From: Lota lota
Taxonomy: Eukaryota; Chordata; Actinopteri; Gadiformes; Lotidae
Assembly: GCA_026745465.1 (NCBI GenBank)
Contig: JACYXH010000001.1
Location: 1,240,501-1,304,500 of the forward strand
Direction of reading: 5' to 3'
Length of the DNA: 64,000 nt
The notes beneath the pieces were generated by a model, which saw nothing but the letters and a program-made list of their open reading frames with translations, was not told the origin of the DNA and made no database searches. Shown here piece by piece: positions 1 through 9,151 of the stretch. Within the stretch, counting starts at the first letter, position 1, and every line of letters starts with the position of its first letter. The translations under genes were made by a program, and so were the position numbers.

Positions 1-1076
1 GCACTGCCAAGGCAAACATCACCTATGGTCACCATCACCAGCTTTTGAGCATATGCGGCATTGTGGGGTCCGTTAAACTGCTTGCGCACTTTGTGGACCC
101 ACGGCCTGTCCCTCCCTAACAAAAGAAGGATGTCTGAGTCTGTGTCTACGGGTGGTATTTCATCAGCAATGGACCTCAAGTGACTGTGGTGGTAAGCGGA
201 TTCTGGTGTGGGTATCTCTACTCTATTGTTTGGTACAAGGTTGCATTCGATGAGAGTAGGGAGTGGCAGGGTGCTCTTCCTGTCTGCAGACTCCTCAATG
301 TAGCCATGAGCTCCCCTACCAGCTGTTTCGGATACCCCTGCACATGTTGTAAGGGTGTATGGAGCTGCGGTGCTGTGAATGTTAAACATATAAAAAAAAC
401 TCAGACTTAGCTAAAGACATGTTGCTCTGGTCATCTAAGATGGCATACATTTTTGTGGCTTCTCTGCGGCGGCCATCAGGACACTTTAACTAAGCATATC
501 TTTGAGCAGGACTTGTCACTGAAGCTTGTGCCACATACCTCTGTGCAGTTGGATGTGACCTTGAGATGAGAGGTGTCTCTTTCTTCCTCCCCGCCATGCT
601 GTGTTGTGGAAGAGGAAGATTTGGAAGTCTGAGGGGCAGGATGGAGGGCTGCAAGGTGCCTGTCGCTTTCAAATTCTTTGCATTTGACAGATACTTCACA
701 GTTCCTTGTCTGGTGTGTAGTTGAACCTGAGGAATGTTTCCATGCAAAATGTATTTTGCATTTCGTAAGAGGGTGTGGCTTTTTATGAATGGGACACTGT
801 TAATCTGGATAAACTTTATTATGTTTATCTGTCGTCTTACTTGTGTTGTATGCCTTAGAGACTGTTTGTGGATGAGACATATGTTTTGTGTGCTGAGACT
901 GGTGTTCTTACATAACCATCTGACCTCTCCTTCTTGGAAGTTGTCACAGAGCGAGAAGGTAGGATAGATCCAGGGTCGTTCCTGTCTTTGCCTTCTTTGC
1001 GTACAAAGACTGAAAAGAAAGACAAGGGGGGGAAGGCAACCCTGTGTTCTCGTTTATATCGTGTTCCTTGTGACAT
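1..1076 (-). pseudogene. BEL/Pao Cys-rich region and aspartic protease (DUF1758-like), degraded
   Basis: Minus-strand translation of about 480-800 gives CPIHKKPHPLTKC followed by a Cys-containing linker with CTEVCG and KICLVKV, the usual Pao arrangement between nucleocapsid and protease. At 418-448 the minus strand reads KMYAILDDQSN, the protease active-site block of Pao elements, where the catalytic Asp follows AIL. A stop and frameshifts separate these blocks. From about 380 down to 1 the frame is too damaged to follow, though the block is presumably the rest of the protease. Confidence 0.6.
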
Positions 1077-2054
1077 TCATTTTTCTTGGAGGTGAAAAGG
1101 CAGCTTCTCAAGGAGAAAACCTATCCCATTTGCTGTGTCGAGGTACGTAAGGCCTGGCAAGTACCCGTCTTCTCTTGCTGCTTCTAATTCGAGTAACAAG
1201 TCTCCAAGCTCGTGAAGCTTTTTGTTATCTCTGTTTGAGATCTTAGGGAAGTTCTCGATCTTAGAGAAGAGAGCTTCTTCAATTGCCTCGGGAGAACCAT
1301 ACAATTTCTCGAGTCTTTCCCAGACCATGTTAAGGCCTACCGCTGGACAATTTGCATTGACTGACCTGATTCTGAGAGCTTGTTCACCTGCCTCTTTCCC
1401 TAGCCATTTAATAAGTAAATCGAACTCCTCACCTGATGTTAGATCTAGATCTGCAGTCGTGTTATTAAAGGCAGCCTTCCATGCTAAATGGCTCTAGGGC
1501 TGGTCATTAAATTGTGTCAGGCCAGAAGACACAATCTGGCTTCTAGCTAAGTATCTGGCTAGGTCAGATGTAGCATTGTTGTTACCTAAAGTGTCATCTC
1601 CGAATAGCGATTTACTGTCACCTGGAGGACACCTATGCCCATGAGTGTCCCCTCTTGAGAAAGATGATCTGCTGTTGTGGAGAGGAGAGCTGGGACGCTG
1701 TGTGTCTCTCCTGTAGGCTGACCTGTCGTTGTGGAGAGGAGAGCTGGGAGGCTGTATGTCTCTCCTGTAGGCTGACCTGTCGTTGTGGAGAGGAGAGCTG
1801 GGACGCTGTATGTCTCTCCTGTAGGCTGACCTGTCGTCGTGGAGAGGAGAGCTGGGACGCTGTATGTCTCTCCTGTAGGCTGACCTGTCGTCGTGGAGAG
1901 GAGAGCTGGGACGCTGTGTGTCTCTCCTGTAGGCTGACCTGTCGTCGTGGAGAGGAGAGCTGGGACGCTGTGTGTCTCTCCTGTAGGCTGACCTGTCGTC
2001 GTGGAGAGGAGAGCTGGGACGCTGTGTCTCTCCTGTAGGCTGACCTGTCGTCAT
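1077..2054 (-). pseudogene. BEL/Pao gag, central region (DUF1759-like)
   Basis: The frame leaves the minisatellite and continues with a stop TAG at 1494-1496. It then runs in the same frame through LIKWLGKEAGEQALRIRS to MVWERLEKLYGSPEAIEEAL and FSKIENFPKIS. These blocks match the conserved capsid-like part of Pao Gag (often annotated DUF1759), where a W-x-R-L-x-x-x-Y-G-S/D-P pattern is typical. The frame is lost after LPFHLQEK at 1077. Without the stop, the shifted minisatellite and the dispersed repeat this would be one Gag. I infer one inactivated gene. Confidence 0.75.
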
Positions 2055-2240
2055 GGAGAGGAGAGCTGGGACGCCGTGTGTCTTTCCTGTAGGCTGACCT
2101 GTCGTCGTGGAGAGGAGAGCTGGGACGCTGTGTGTCTCTCCTGTAGGCTGACCTGTCGTCGTGGAGAGGAGAGCTGGGACGCTGTGTGTCTCTCCTGTAG
2201 GCTGACCTGTCGTCGTTGGAGAGAAGAGCTGGGATGCTGT
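1669..2240 (-). repeat. Coding minisatellite, 54-bp unit, about 10.5 copies, in BEL/Pao gag
   Basis: A 54-bp unit repeats about ten and a half times. On the minus strand it encodes an 18-residue unit, HDDRSAYRRDTQRPSSPL, which is basic and rich in Ser and Pro, as in a flexible RNA-binding linker. Units differ by a few substitutions, for example GTCGTC against GTTGTG, so the array is not brand new. One unit near 2025-2035 lacks 2 bp, which throws the frame; the same repeat then reads as QLSSPRRQVSLQERHTAS in the shifted frame. Confidence 0.9.
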
Positions 2241-2333
2241 GTGTGAGGAGCACTGTCTACCTGGGACGTGTGGTGCGTGTTCTCTCTCTCCTCTACTTGT
2301 TTGCTGAAGCTGACGCTTGAGTATTCTGCCACA

Positions 2334-2500
2334 TCAGAATCAGAATCAGAATCAGAAAAGCTTTATTGCCAAGTACGTTTTTTAAACATACAAGGAATTT
2401 GTCTTGGTGATGTAGGTGCACGTCACGTTCCCTATTGCAGGTTAAACAGAACAAACAAAATAAGTATAAATATATGTATAAATATATACACACAATTTAG
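2334..2500. repeat. Dispersed repeat with a TCAGAA head, copy 1
   Basis: The repeat starts with several TCAGAA units, continues with AAAAGCTTTATTGCCAAG and ends in an AT-rich stretch with TATAAATATA. A second copy at 28099-28237 shares the middle part, including the segment around GTGCACGTCACGTTC. This head sequence is common in teleost genomes. I treat it as a short interspersed element or the tail of a LINE and cannot give the strand of origin. Both copies in this window landed inside retroelement coding sequence. Here it separates the N-terminal and central parts of BEL/Pao gag. Confidence 0.7.
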
Positions 2501-2642
2501 ATTTACAAGATGCGCTGATGCGCTGCTGTGGACTCTTTTCTAGGTGAAGGAAGTCTATATCTTTTAGACCCTTTTTGGCTAGGCCTAAATATTCTGCTGT
2601 TGCTTCCATAACCGTCACTTCAGCTTGCGCGTCATCAGCTTC

Positions 2643-2864
2643 TCAGGTCCGTTGCAGTGCCTCTAGAGTACCATCAAGGCAGACCTTTTCTACTTCAAGT
2701 TTAGCTTTTTCTATTGTTATATCTATTTCACTTTGAGAATAATAGGCTCTTGTTTGAGCAGCTTTTGCTTTAGCTCGAGCCTTAACTAAGGCTAAACTTT
2801 CCAATCCCTCTTCTGGAGCTGTGATTGTTGAGTCAGCGTTTTCCTGGTTGGCATATGTATCCAT
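2643..2864 (-). pseudogene. BEL/Pao gag, N-terminal fragment
   Basis: The frame opens with MDTYANQENAD at 2864 and runs 73 residues. It is rich in Ala, Lys and Glu (the stretch KARAKAKAAQTRAYYSQSE is predicted coiled coil), like the N-terminal helical part of Pao Gag proteins, which assemble the particle around the genomic RNA. The frame ends at a TGA just before the region disrupted by the dispersed repeat at 2334-2500. Gag resumes beyond that repeat in the minisatellite region, so this is the first exon-like piece of one broken gag rather than a separate gene. Confidence 0.65.
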
Positions 2865-2880
2865 AGCTCTTGGTAGGTAT

Positions 2881-3327
2881 ATATTTTTACCATGTGTTTT
2901 TCATACAATCCAAATCAATTACGGCTTTGGACTACCATTGCAAAACGACAGGAAATCCCTTTTAGTGCAGTAACATGTTGTGGATCTCCATTTTGTAGCA
3001 GAGCTGTGTTTCAAACTGGGAATATGTCCCAGTGTTGGTATCGCAAGCAAAGGACATTAATTTGCATCAAGGCGTTTCTAGCACATCTGTGATTTAAATG
3101 ATCTAACTGTCCATTCTATTTATAGTGTTGTGTCATTATATTTACAGTAATGTGTCATTTCATTTACAGTGTTGTGATATTTTGAGCATATTTTGGTCTG
3201 TTTGTGTGTTATTTGTGTGTAGTTTTGCACGGGGTTGTTGTGTTGTGTGTGTTGGTTTTACACTGCATTAAATATGTTTGTGTATCGTGCTGGATGTGCC
3301 AAGAACTGCTAGATTGTGTTTGTGTGT
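2881..3327. other. Interval without a recognised gene, between the BEL/Pao and Gmr1-A elements
   Basis: No coding frame stands out. Around 3105-3175 there are three imperfect copies of a motif of about 25 bp built on TTTACAGTGTTGTG. The stretch 3190-3330 is T/G rich. It may hold the 5' leader or LTR of the BEL/Pao element on the minus strand, but no terminal repeat could be matched. Confidence 0.5.
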
Positions 3328-3736
3328 TGTGGAGGACCAGGAGATCCTCAGCGCCCCAAAGGGCCGAGAATGGACACTCCAGATCTGCAGGTAAAAGGCT
3401 GTTGGGAAAGCTAATTGATAATCACTATTATCATTCACAGCTGCTGCAGACCTGGCGCTAGCAATCAGCTCTGGGCCTACTTAAGCCAGGGGAAGACGAC
3501 TGCTAGGAGGAAGAAGTGGGGGAGCTTGACTGAATGGCCCGTGAATGCTCTACAAGCTTTATCCACCGGAGTCCCTGAAAGAAGACAGAACATAGGAGGA
3601 AGTTACCCCGGTCCGGGAAGAATCTTAGTTGCCTTATTTGCATTACTGCGTGGTTAAAATAAAGAATACCCGGTGTGGGATTTAACCGCAGCTGTTTCCC
3701 TGCTCATTCACTCCGAACCCCGTCCGGGTTACCACA
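3328..3736 (+). repeat. 5' LTR of Gmr1-A
   Basis: The LTR begins TGTGGAGGACC and ends GGTTACCACA, so TGTGG and CCACA form the short terminal inverted repeat. It contains an AATAAA signal at about 3659. It is directly followed by a plausible primer-binding site. There is no 3' partner in the window, so the left edge is judged from the inverted repeat alone. Confidence 0.65.
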
Positions 3737-3738
3737 TA

Positions 3739-3757
3739 TGGTGGAGAATGCGGGCAC
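3739..3757 (+). promoter_or_regulatory. Primer-binding site of Gmr1-A
   Basis: TGGTGGAGAATGCGGGCAC lies 2 bp after the LTR end and begins with TGG, as expected for pairing to a tRNA 3' CCA end. I cannot name the tRNA. Confidence 0.55.
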
Positions 3758-3806
3758 AAGCGATCTAGCCGCTCTTAAAAAAATAACAAAATAAAAAAAG
3801 ATATAT

Positions 3807-4673
3807 ATGGAAGCAACCATCTCAGCGTTACTGAAGGGACAAATGGAGCTCCAGGCGGCAATGGTGACCTTCTGCCAGCGCTTGACCCCGGCTGCGGAGC
3901 TTCCCCCCAGTCCCAAGGACATCTTAACCAAACTCGACGACGACGACGTGGAAGCCTACCTCGAACATTTTGAATGGGCCGCCACCAAGGCGAAGTGGCC
4001 TGCGGGTGATTTGGCGGGGATCGTCTCCCAGTACTTGTCTGGGGAAGCCCAGCGGACCTGCCAGGACCTATCTGCCGCAGAGGCAGCAGACTACCCCACC
4101 CTTAAGGCTGCCATTCTAGCACGCTACGGGTACAGCCTACCTGCCCGCGCCCAGAGATTCCATACCTGGGTCTATGACCCGACTCAGCCCGCCCAGAGCC
4201 AAGTAGCCGCTCTCACCCGTATCATGAGGACGTGGCTCACAGAAGGACACGGACCCCCCATGGTAGAGAAGGTGGTCTTGGATCGCTGCATCCGAGCACT
4301 ACCTCCAGAGGCTAAGAAGTACGCCGCCCAGACTAGTCCGAGTACCCTGGAAGGCCTGGTCGCCCTACTTGAAAATCAACAGGTGACAGTAGAAATGATG
4401 CGGTCAACCAAGGTGGAACCTCCACGAGCGGGGCGAATCGACAGCCGGACGAAGCAGAGTCCGGAGGACCGGGTCTCCAATACCACACTGGCTAGCCCCA
4501 GACCCCAGCAAGCTGGAGACCGCCGGCCTACTGTGAACCGGGACCGCAGAAGGTGCTACACCTGTGGAGAGGAAGGCCACATAACATGGAACTGCCCTGC
4601 CAGAGATGTGTCCATGCCCTCAGCTGGGTCCAGTGACCATGGTGGACCTCCTGCTGGGCCAATGAGGAGATGA
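3807..4673 (+). CDS. Gag of Gmr1-A (SCAN-related capsid plus zinc knuckle)
   Basis: An open frame of 288 residues starts at ATG 3807 in the leader. After a short coiled N-terminus, residues of roughly 45-190 form a helical region (DDVEAYLEHFEWAA, then YLSGEAQRTCQDL, then LDRCIRALPPEAKKY) of the type from which the vertebrate SCAN domain is thought to derive. One CCHC zinc knuckle, CYTCGEEGHITWNC, lies near residue 250. The protein would coat the genomic RNA in the cytoplasmic particle. The stop TGA (4671-4673) overlaps the pol ATG (4670-4672). The frame is intact, in contrast to pol. Confidence 0.8.
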   Translation: MEATISALLKGQMELQAAMVTFCQRLTPAAELPPSPKDILTKLDDDDVEAYLEHFEWAATKAKWPAGDLAGIVSQYLSGEAQRTCQDLSAAEAADYPTLKAAILARYGYSLPARAQRFHTWVYDPTQPAQSQVAALTRIMRTWLTEGHGPPMVEKVVLDRCIRALPPEAKKYAAQTSPSTLEGLVALLENQQVTVEMMRSTKVEPPRAGRIDSRTKQSPEDRVSNTTLASPRPQQAGDRRPTVNRDRRRCYTCGEEGHITWNCPARDVSMPSAGSSDHGGPPAGPMRR

Positions 4674-7600
4674 AGGCCCCCTTGTTCCTGGTCAAAGTCG
4701 TGAGCAAGGATACCGAGGCCCTTCTGGACTCCAGCAGTGCCGTGACGCTGGTCAGGCCTGAGTATGCCGGGGAACGCACCGAAGGCCAAGTACAGGTTTC
4801 CTTTGTCCACGGGGAGCTGACACCGTATCCCATTGCCTATGTCCGACTTCAAACACCACGCGGACAAGCCACATTAAGGGCCGGGGTAGTGGAGAACCTC
4901 CCTGTACCAGTCTTGGTGGGGAGAGACTGCCCTCTATTTTCCCAATACCCGAAGGTGATAAAAAAGAGTAGCAAGGGACGACGGCGGAACACCAGAAAAC
5001 CAAACCACGCCCAGGTATGTGCCGCCATGTCCCCAGGATCTGGCGAGTCCGAACCAGAGACCCAGGAGGAGGAGAGGGAGACGAGAGGAATGAATGAGGA
5101 GACTGTCACAGCATCGGAGGAAGTCCACGAGGAGGTGGAAGAGCTTGAGGAAGTGTCCTCTGGTGAAGTCTTCTCTGAGTTTCCCCAAGTCGAAGGAGAG
5201 GGAACACGGACTTCAGGGAAGTTTGCCACCGCCCAACTCCGCGATCCCAACCTGGTGCAAGCTCAGAGGGATGTAGTGGACATCGAGGGGACACTTAAAG
5301 AGGGGGTGAGTCACCTAACCTATCCACACTTTGCTGTCAAGAAGGGGTTATTGTACCGTGTAGTGAGGATGGGGGAAGGGACATACATTAACCAATTGCT
5401 TGTGCCAAAGCCGTACGTCTCCAAGGTCCTGTATTTAGCTCATGCTCACCTCCTTGGGGCCCACTTGGGCACAGAGAAAACCTACAAGAGGGTGCTCGCT
5501 CGGTTCTACTGGCCGGGCGTCAAGCGGGCAGTGCAGGAGTACTGCCAACACTGTGCCGAGTGCCAGAGGACTGCACTGAAGGCCCACTTCCGTGGCCCAC
5601 TCATTCTGCTGCCGATCATAGAGACACCATTCAGCCGCGTGGCCATGGTGTTACGCCATCCTCTGCCTCCACCTAGCTGCGCCGGCTGCCACTACACCAT
5701 GTGCTTCTGTTTACATTCCTGTCACCAATTTACCACGTGCACTCCGCTCTCCACTCCTGTCATCAATCACCAATCAACACACCCTATTTCTTCCCCGCTC
5801 AACAAGCAGCCGGCGCCAGTTCGTTTGCTAATCCTACCAAGTTAGTACTTCGTTCCAGCGTTCTACTCGCGTTAGTTATCTACTTACCTGTTCCTGCCTG
5901 TCTTTAACCTGCCTTTCCCTGTGTTCAGTTCCCTCCCGGATTCCTCCCTGTCTCCTGTTCTCCCATGTGCCTGACTGACCTCCCGTGATCGATCCCTCGC
6001 CTGCCTGACTACCCACCTGCCTACGTTATCTGCCTGCTGCCGCCCGCCTGCTAACGACCCCTGCCTGCTTGACTACCCGCTTGCCTTACCCTTGCCTGTA
6101 CCGTATCGCAATAAATCCCTTGAACCCTTCCCCCATCTCATCGTCTGTGTCTTGCGTTTGGGTCCTCAGTTCGAACGTTAACACATGGACATTGTAGGGC
6201 CTCTTCCCAAGTCCAGTCGGGGACACCGGTTCATCCTCGTATTAATAGATTATGCCACCAGATATCCAGAGGCCATAGCCCTACGTACCGCTACTGCCCG
6301 GGCTGTGGCCCGGGAAGTCCTCCTGTTGTTTAGCCGCGTCGGCATAGCTGAGGAGATCTTGACCGACCAGGGCTCGTGCTTCATGTCCAAGGTAATGGCA
6401 GAGATGTGCAGGAGGCTAAAGGTGAGACAAATACGTACATCTGTATATCATCCACAAACCGATGGTCTGGTTGAACTGTTCAACCAGACACTGAAACAGA
6501 TGCTCCGAAAAGCAATTGATACGGATGGCAAAAACTGGGATCAGTTATTGCCATACATCCTCTTTTCCATTAGAGAAGTGCCCCAGAGCTCTACAGGGTT
6601 CTCCCCCTTTGAGCTTCTCAACGGTCGGAGACCCAGAGGAATACTGGACCTGGCGAACGAGGCCTGGGCGTAACAGCCGTCCCCACACCGGAATGTCATC
6701 GAACACATGGAGCAGATGCAGCAGCGGATGGCCCAGGTATGGCCGGTAGTACGGGAGCATATGAGGAAGGCCCAGGATGCCCAAGCACGAGTGTACAACA
6801 GGGGGGCAAAGATCTGGGAGTTCAGACCCGGAGAAAAGGTACTGGCCCTCGTCCCCACAAATGACTGTAAGTTCCTGGCTAAATGGCATGGTCCCTATGA
6901 GGTACTGAGCCAGACCGGCCCCGTAAACTACATGGTGAGGCAGCCAGGCTGCCATGTCAATTTACTGAAGAAGTGGTATGACGCCGATGTGACCCCGCCC
7001 CCTTTCCCCTCAGCTGGTGTTTTTCCATAGGAACCTACGAAGGTCAATATGGGAACACAGCTGACCCCCGGCCAAAAACAAGACCTAAGAGAGCTGCTAA
7101 ACAGGACAGCCGACGTGTTTTCGGACCGACCAGGGAGAACATCGGTCATCGCCCATGACATTGTGACTGAACCCGCAAAAATTGTCAGACAGCGACCATA
7201 TCGCATCCCGGACGCCAGGTAGGCGGAAGTCCGTGAGGAGGTCCGAAGGATGCTGGAAATGGGAGTATTAGAAGAGTCCCATAGTGCCTGGTCCAGCCCC
7301 ATAGTGATGGTACCGAAACCGGACGGGTCCCTGAGGTTCTGCAATGACTTCCGCAAGCTGAACGAGATCTCCCAGTTTGATGCTTACCCCATGCCACGAG
7401 TCGATGAACTAATCGAGCGCCTAGGAACTGCCCGTTTTATTAGCACCCTAGACCTAACTAAAGGGTACTGGCAAGTGCCCTTCACTGAACAGGCCAAAGA
7501 GAAGACTGCGTTCTCCACCCCCGAGGGCCTCTATCAGTATCGAGTGCTTCCCTTTGGGGTTCATGGGGCTCCTGCCACATTCCAGCGCATGATGGACAAA

Positions 7601-7850
7601 ATCCTCAGACCCCACAAGGAATACGCAGCTGCCTATCTGGATGACATTGTGATCCATAGCCTCGACTGGACCACCCATCTGAGGCGGCTAGAGGCCGTGC
7701 TACAAGCACTAAGGCAGGCAGTTCTAGTCGCAAACCCGAAAAAATGCTATCTGGGACTGGAGGAGGCGGAGTACTTAGGCTATACCATAGGCCGGGGAAT
7801 CGTCAAACCACAAAAGGCGAAGGTCGATAAAATTTGGAGCCAGAAAGAAG
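4670..7850 (+). pseudogene. Pol of Gmr1-A: protease, integrase, then reverse transcriptase (truncated)
   Basis: Starting at ATG 4670, the frame encodes a protease-like block (ALLDSSSAVTLV, with Ser where the family has the Gly of D-S/T-G, then VLVGRDCPLF). An acidic linker follows, then the integrase H2C2 zinc finger (HAHLLGAHLGTEKTY with CQHCAEC). The integrase core is interrupted by the solo LTR at 5649-6183 and resumes at 6185 with DIVGPLPKSS, TDQGS and ELFNQT. A GPY/F-like C-terminus (WHGPYEV) follows, then RT with LDLTKGYWQVPF and AYLDDIVIHS. All pieces lie in one frame. Nonsense codons are at 6671, 7028 and 7217. The frame is lost near 7850, before RNase H. Confidence 0.85.
5649..6183 (+). 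mobile_element. Solo LTR of a chromovirus-type element inside Gmr1-A integrase
   Basis: The insert begins TGTTACGCC and ends CGTTAACA and is flanked by the 5-bp duplication CATGG (5644-5648 and 6184-6188). Its ends and internal blocks, such as CACCATGTGCTTCTGTTTAC and TGTCTTGCGTTTGGGTCCT, match the LTRs of the element at 13815-16232 read on the opposite strand, though the middle has diverged. AATAAA occurs near 6110. No internal region remains, so it arose by LTR-LTR recombination. Insert plus duplication is 540 bp, a multiple of three, so the flanking integrase halves stay in the same frame, although the LTR itself carries stops. Confidence 0.88.
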
Positions 7851-8060
7851 AAGGGTCAGTTCTTACAAACTTCTCTTTCAGGGCCCCATCTCCTTGGAGA
7901 TCAACCAATTGCAACTGGAGAGGCCCAGCATTTACTCATTTAAAGTGCTGTGTGACTTCCTTTGAGAACCCTCTGACATATATGTGATGAGAAAAGGGTT
8001 CTGAATGAACATGGTGAGCTGCTGTCCAAAGCTGAAGCTGTCAAAATGGTTGCTGAAGTT
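7851..8060. other. Junction between Gmr1-A and hAT, content not identified
   Basis: Plus-strand bases of about 7987-8110 read NEHGELLSKAEAVKMVAEVY in one frame, which looks coding, but I do not recognise the family. The rest shows nothing clear. This is where Gmr1-A stops matching and before the hAT C-terminal region is recognisable on the minus strand. Confidence 0.35.
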
Positions 8061-8772
8061 TACAATCAGTTTATCAATAAAGTAAACAAAAGAAGACATC
8101 TCTCTGTCACTGAACCTTTTTCCTGCACTGCTGGGAAATGTGCACAGTCTGCCTGCAGGTCCTCCTTGAACACCTCAAGCTTCCTCTGAAAGGAGCGGAC
8201 AGCTGTCATCAGTTCACAAATTGAATTGTCCTTGCCCTGTAGCCTCAAATCCAGTTAATTCAGATGTGAAGTGATATCAACCAAAAAGGCCACATTATCC
8301 ATCTGTTTCTCATTTTCTAAAAAGAGAGAAAACTGTGTTGCCTTCTGAGTTTTAAGCTCTGCCAAGAAAGCTGCTACTTCCGTCCTGATGGACAAAAAGT
8401 CCTCTAACACCCTGTCTTTACTGAGCTATCTGACATTGTTGATCATTAGTTGATCATCAGCCTAGGCATTCTCTGAAGAATTCCTTAATCATACGATGCT
8501 GGTAGGAAGAGGATGCCCTGAGAAAATTTATCATTTTCATCATTGTAATCATCACCTCAGCATGCTCATCTGATAGGGAGGCGCAGAGGACAGATTGATG
8601 AATGATGCAATGGTAAGCTATGAGCTCAGGATTGTCCTCTTTCAGTCTTGCTACAGCTCCTTTCTCTCTCCCTATCATAGCATGGGCTCCATCTGTGGTT
8701 ATTGAAACCACTTGTTTTGGCTCTATTCCTCTCTTTGTTAACATCTCCTCAATGGCCAGGTTGATGTCTTCT
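8060..8772 (-). pseudogene. hAT transposase, C-terminal half
   Basis: From 8744 the minus strand reads MLTKRGIEPKQVVSITTDGA, then HAMIGREKGAVARL and YHCIIHQSVLCASL. This is the TTDGA-M-GR-GA...HCIIHQ block typical of the second catalytic strand and insertion domain of this hAT group. A second piece at 8248-8066 reads LQGKDNSICELMTAVRSFQRKLE, also typical. Stops and frameshifts lie between them. It is the continuation of the fragment at 10625-11300. Confidence 0.7.
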
Positions 8773-8819
8773 TATCACGGTACAATGTCGGACTCAAAAT
8801 GCACGACTCGGACAGAGAA

Positions 8820-9137
8820 TCACAAATAAGAGTATTCAGGAGAGTCAATCAGATGAAATGTTAACGTCTCAGTGTGACCATCCAAGAATGTCACGGTCAC
8901 TGGAGATGTGCAGTGCGTAATCCTCCAGAGTAGCTGGCCATCCAGAGCCGCTGCCTCCAATGGTTTGGAAAGCCGAACAGGGTCCAAAATAAGTTTCTTG
9001 GCGAGGTTGGTGTCCATAAGGCTGGTGTCAGCGCCTGAATCCATTAACACCGCCTGCGTAAGTGTAACAGAACCATTAGTCAGGGTGACCTCAACCTTGG
9101 GACGAGAAGGATAACTAGGAATGTGTGTACGGCTCAA
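8820..9137 (-). pseudogene. Aspartic protease of the gypsy element in hAT
   Basis: The frame contains VLMDSGADTSLMD, a Ty3/gypsy protease active site (D-S-G), followed by ALDGQLLWRITH. It is cut after HLIDSPEYS, where the sequence passes into the truncated LTR at 8823. The deletion therefore begins inside protease. Confidence 0.75.
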
Positions 9138-9151
9138 CAGCGCCCTCTGGT

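Larger units (their letters stand above)
1..2864 (-). mobile_element. BEL/Pao LTR retrotransposon remnant (gag to protease), cut by the window edge
   Basis: Read on the minus strand, this block encodes a Pao-type Gag, a Cys/His-rich linker and a Pao-type aspartic protease. The element begins near 2864 and runs off the window at base 1, so RT, RNase H, integrase and the 3' LTR would lie to the left. No 5' LTR could be delimited to the right of 2864. Gag is broken by an inserted dispersed repeat (2334-2500), a 2-bp loss inside a coding minisatellite and an in-frame stop at 1494-1496, so the copy is not functional. Assignment rests on the Gag core and on the protease motif YAILDDQSN, which are characteristic of BEL/Pao polyproteins. 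Confidence 0.8.
3328..7850 (+). mobile_element. Gmr1-like Ty3/gypsy retrotransposon, 3'-truncated (Gmr1-A)
   Basis: Order on the plus strand is LTR, primer-binding site, gag with one zinc knuckle, protease, integrase, then reverse transcriptase. Integrase before RT is the hallmark of the Gmr1-like lineage, unlike ordinary Ty3/gypsy elements. Sequence matching stops in the RT thumb near 7850, where unrelated DNA and then the hAT element begin. RNase H and the 3' LTR are missing. A solo LTR (5649-6183) sits inside integrase. Pol is one frame with three nonsense codons. Confidence 0.85.

Noticed and set aside
1669-2240. Possible CRISPR-like array or Cys-rich repeat protein on the plus strand
   Set aside because: There are no unique spacers. 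The plus-strand Cys-rich frames are the mirror of the minus-strand Gag repeat, whose unit length is divisible by three, so all frames stay open.
4528-5250. Long minus-strand open frames under Gmr1-A gag and protease
   Set aside because: They are mirror frames of strong plus-strand coding sequence and have low-complexity composition.
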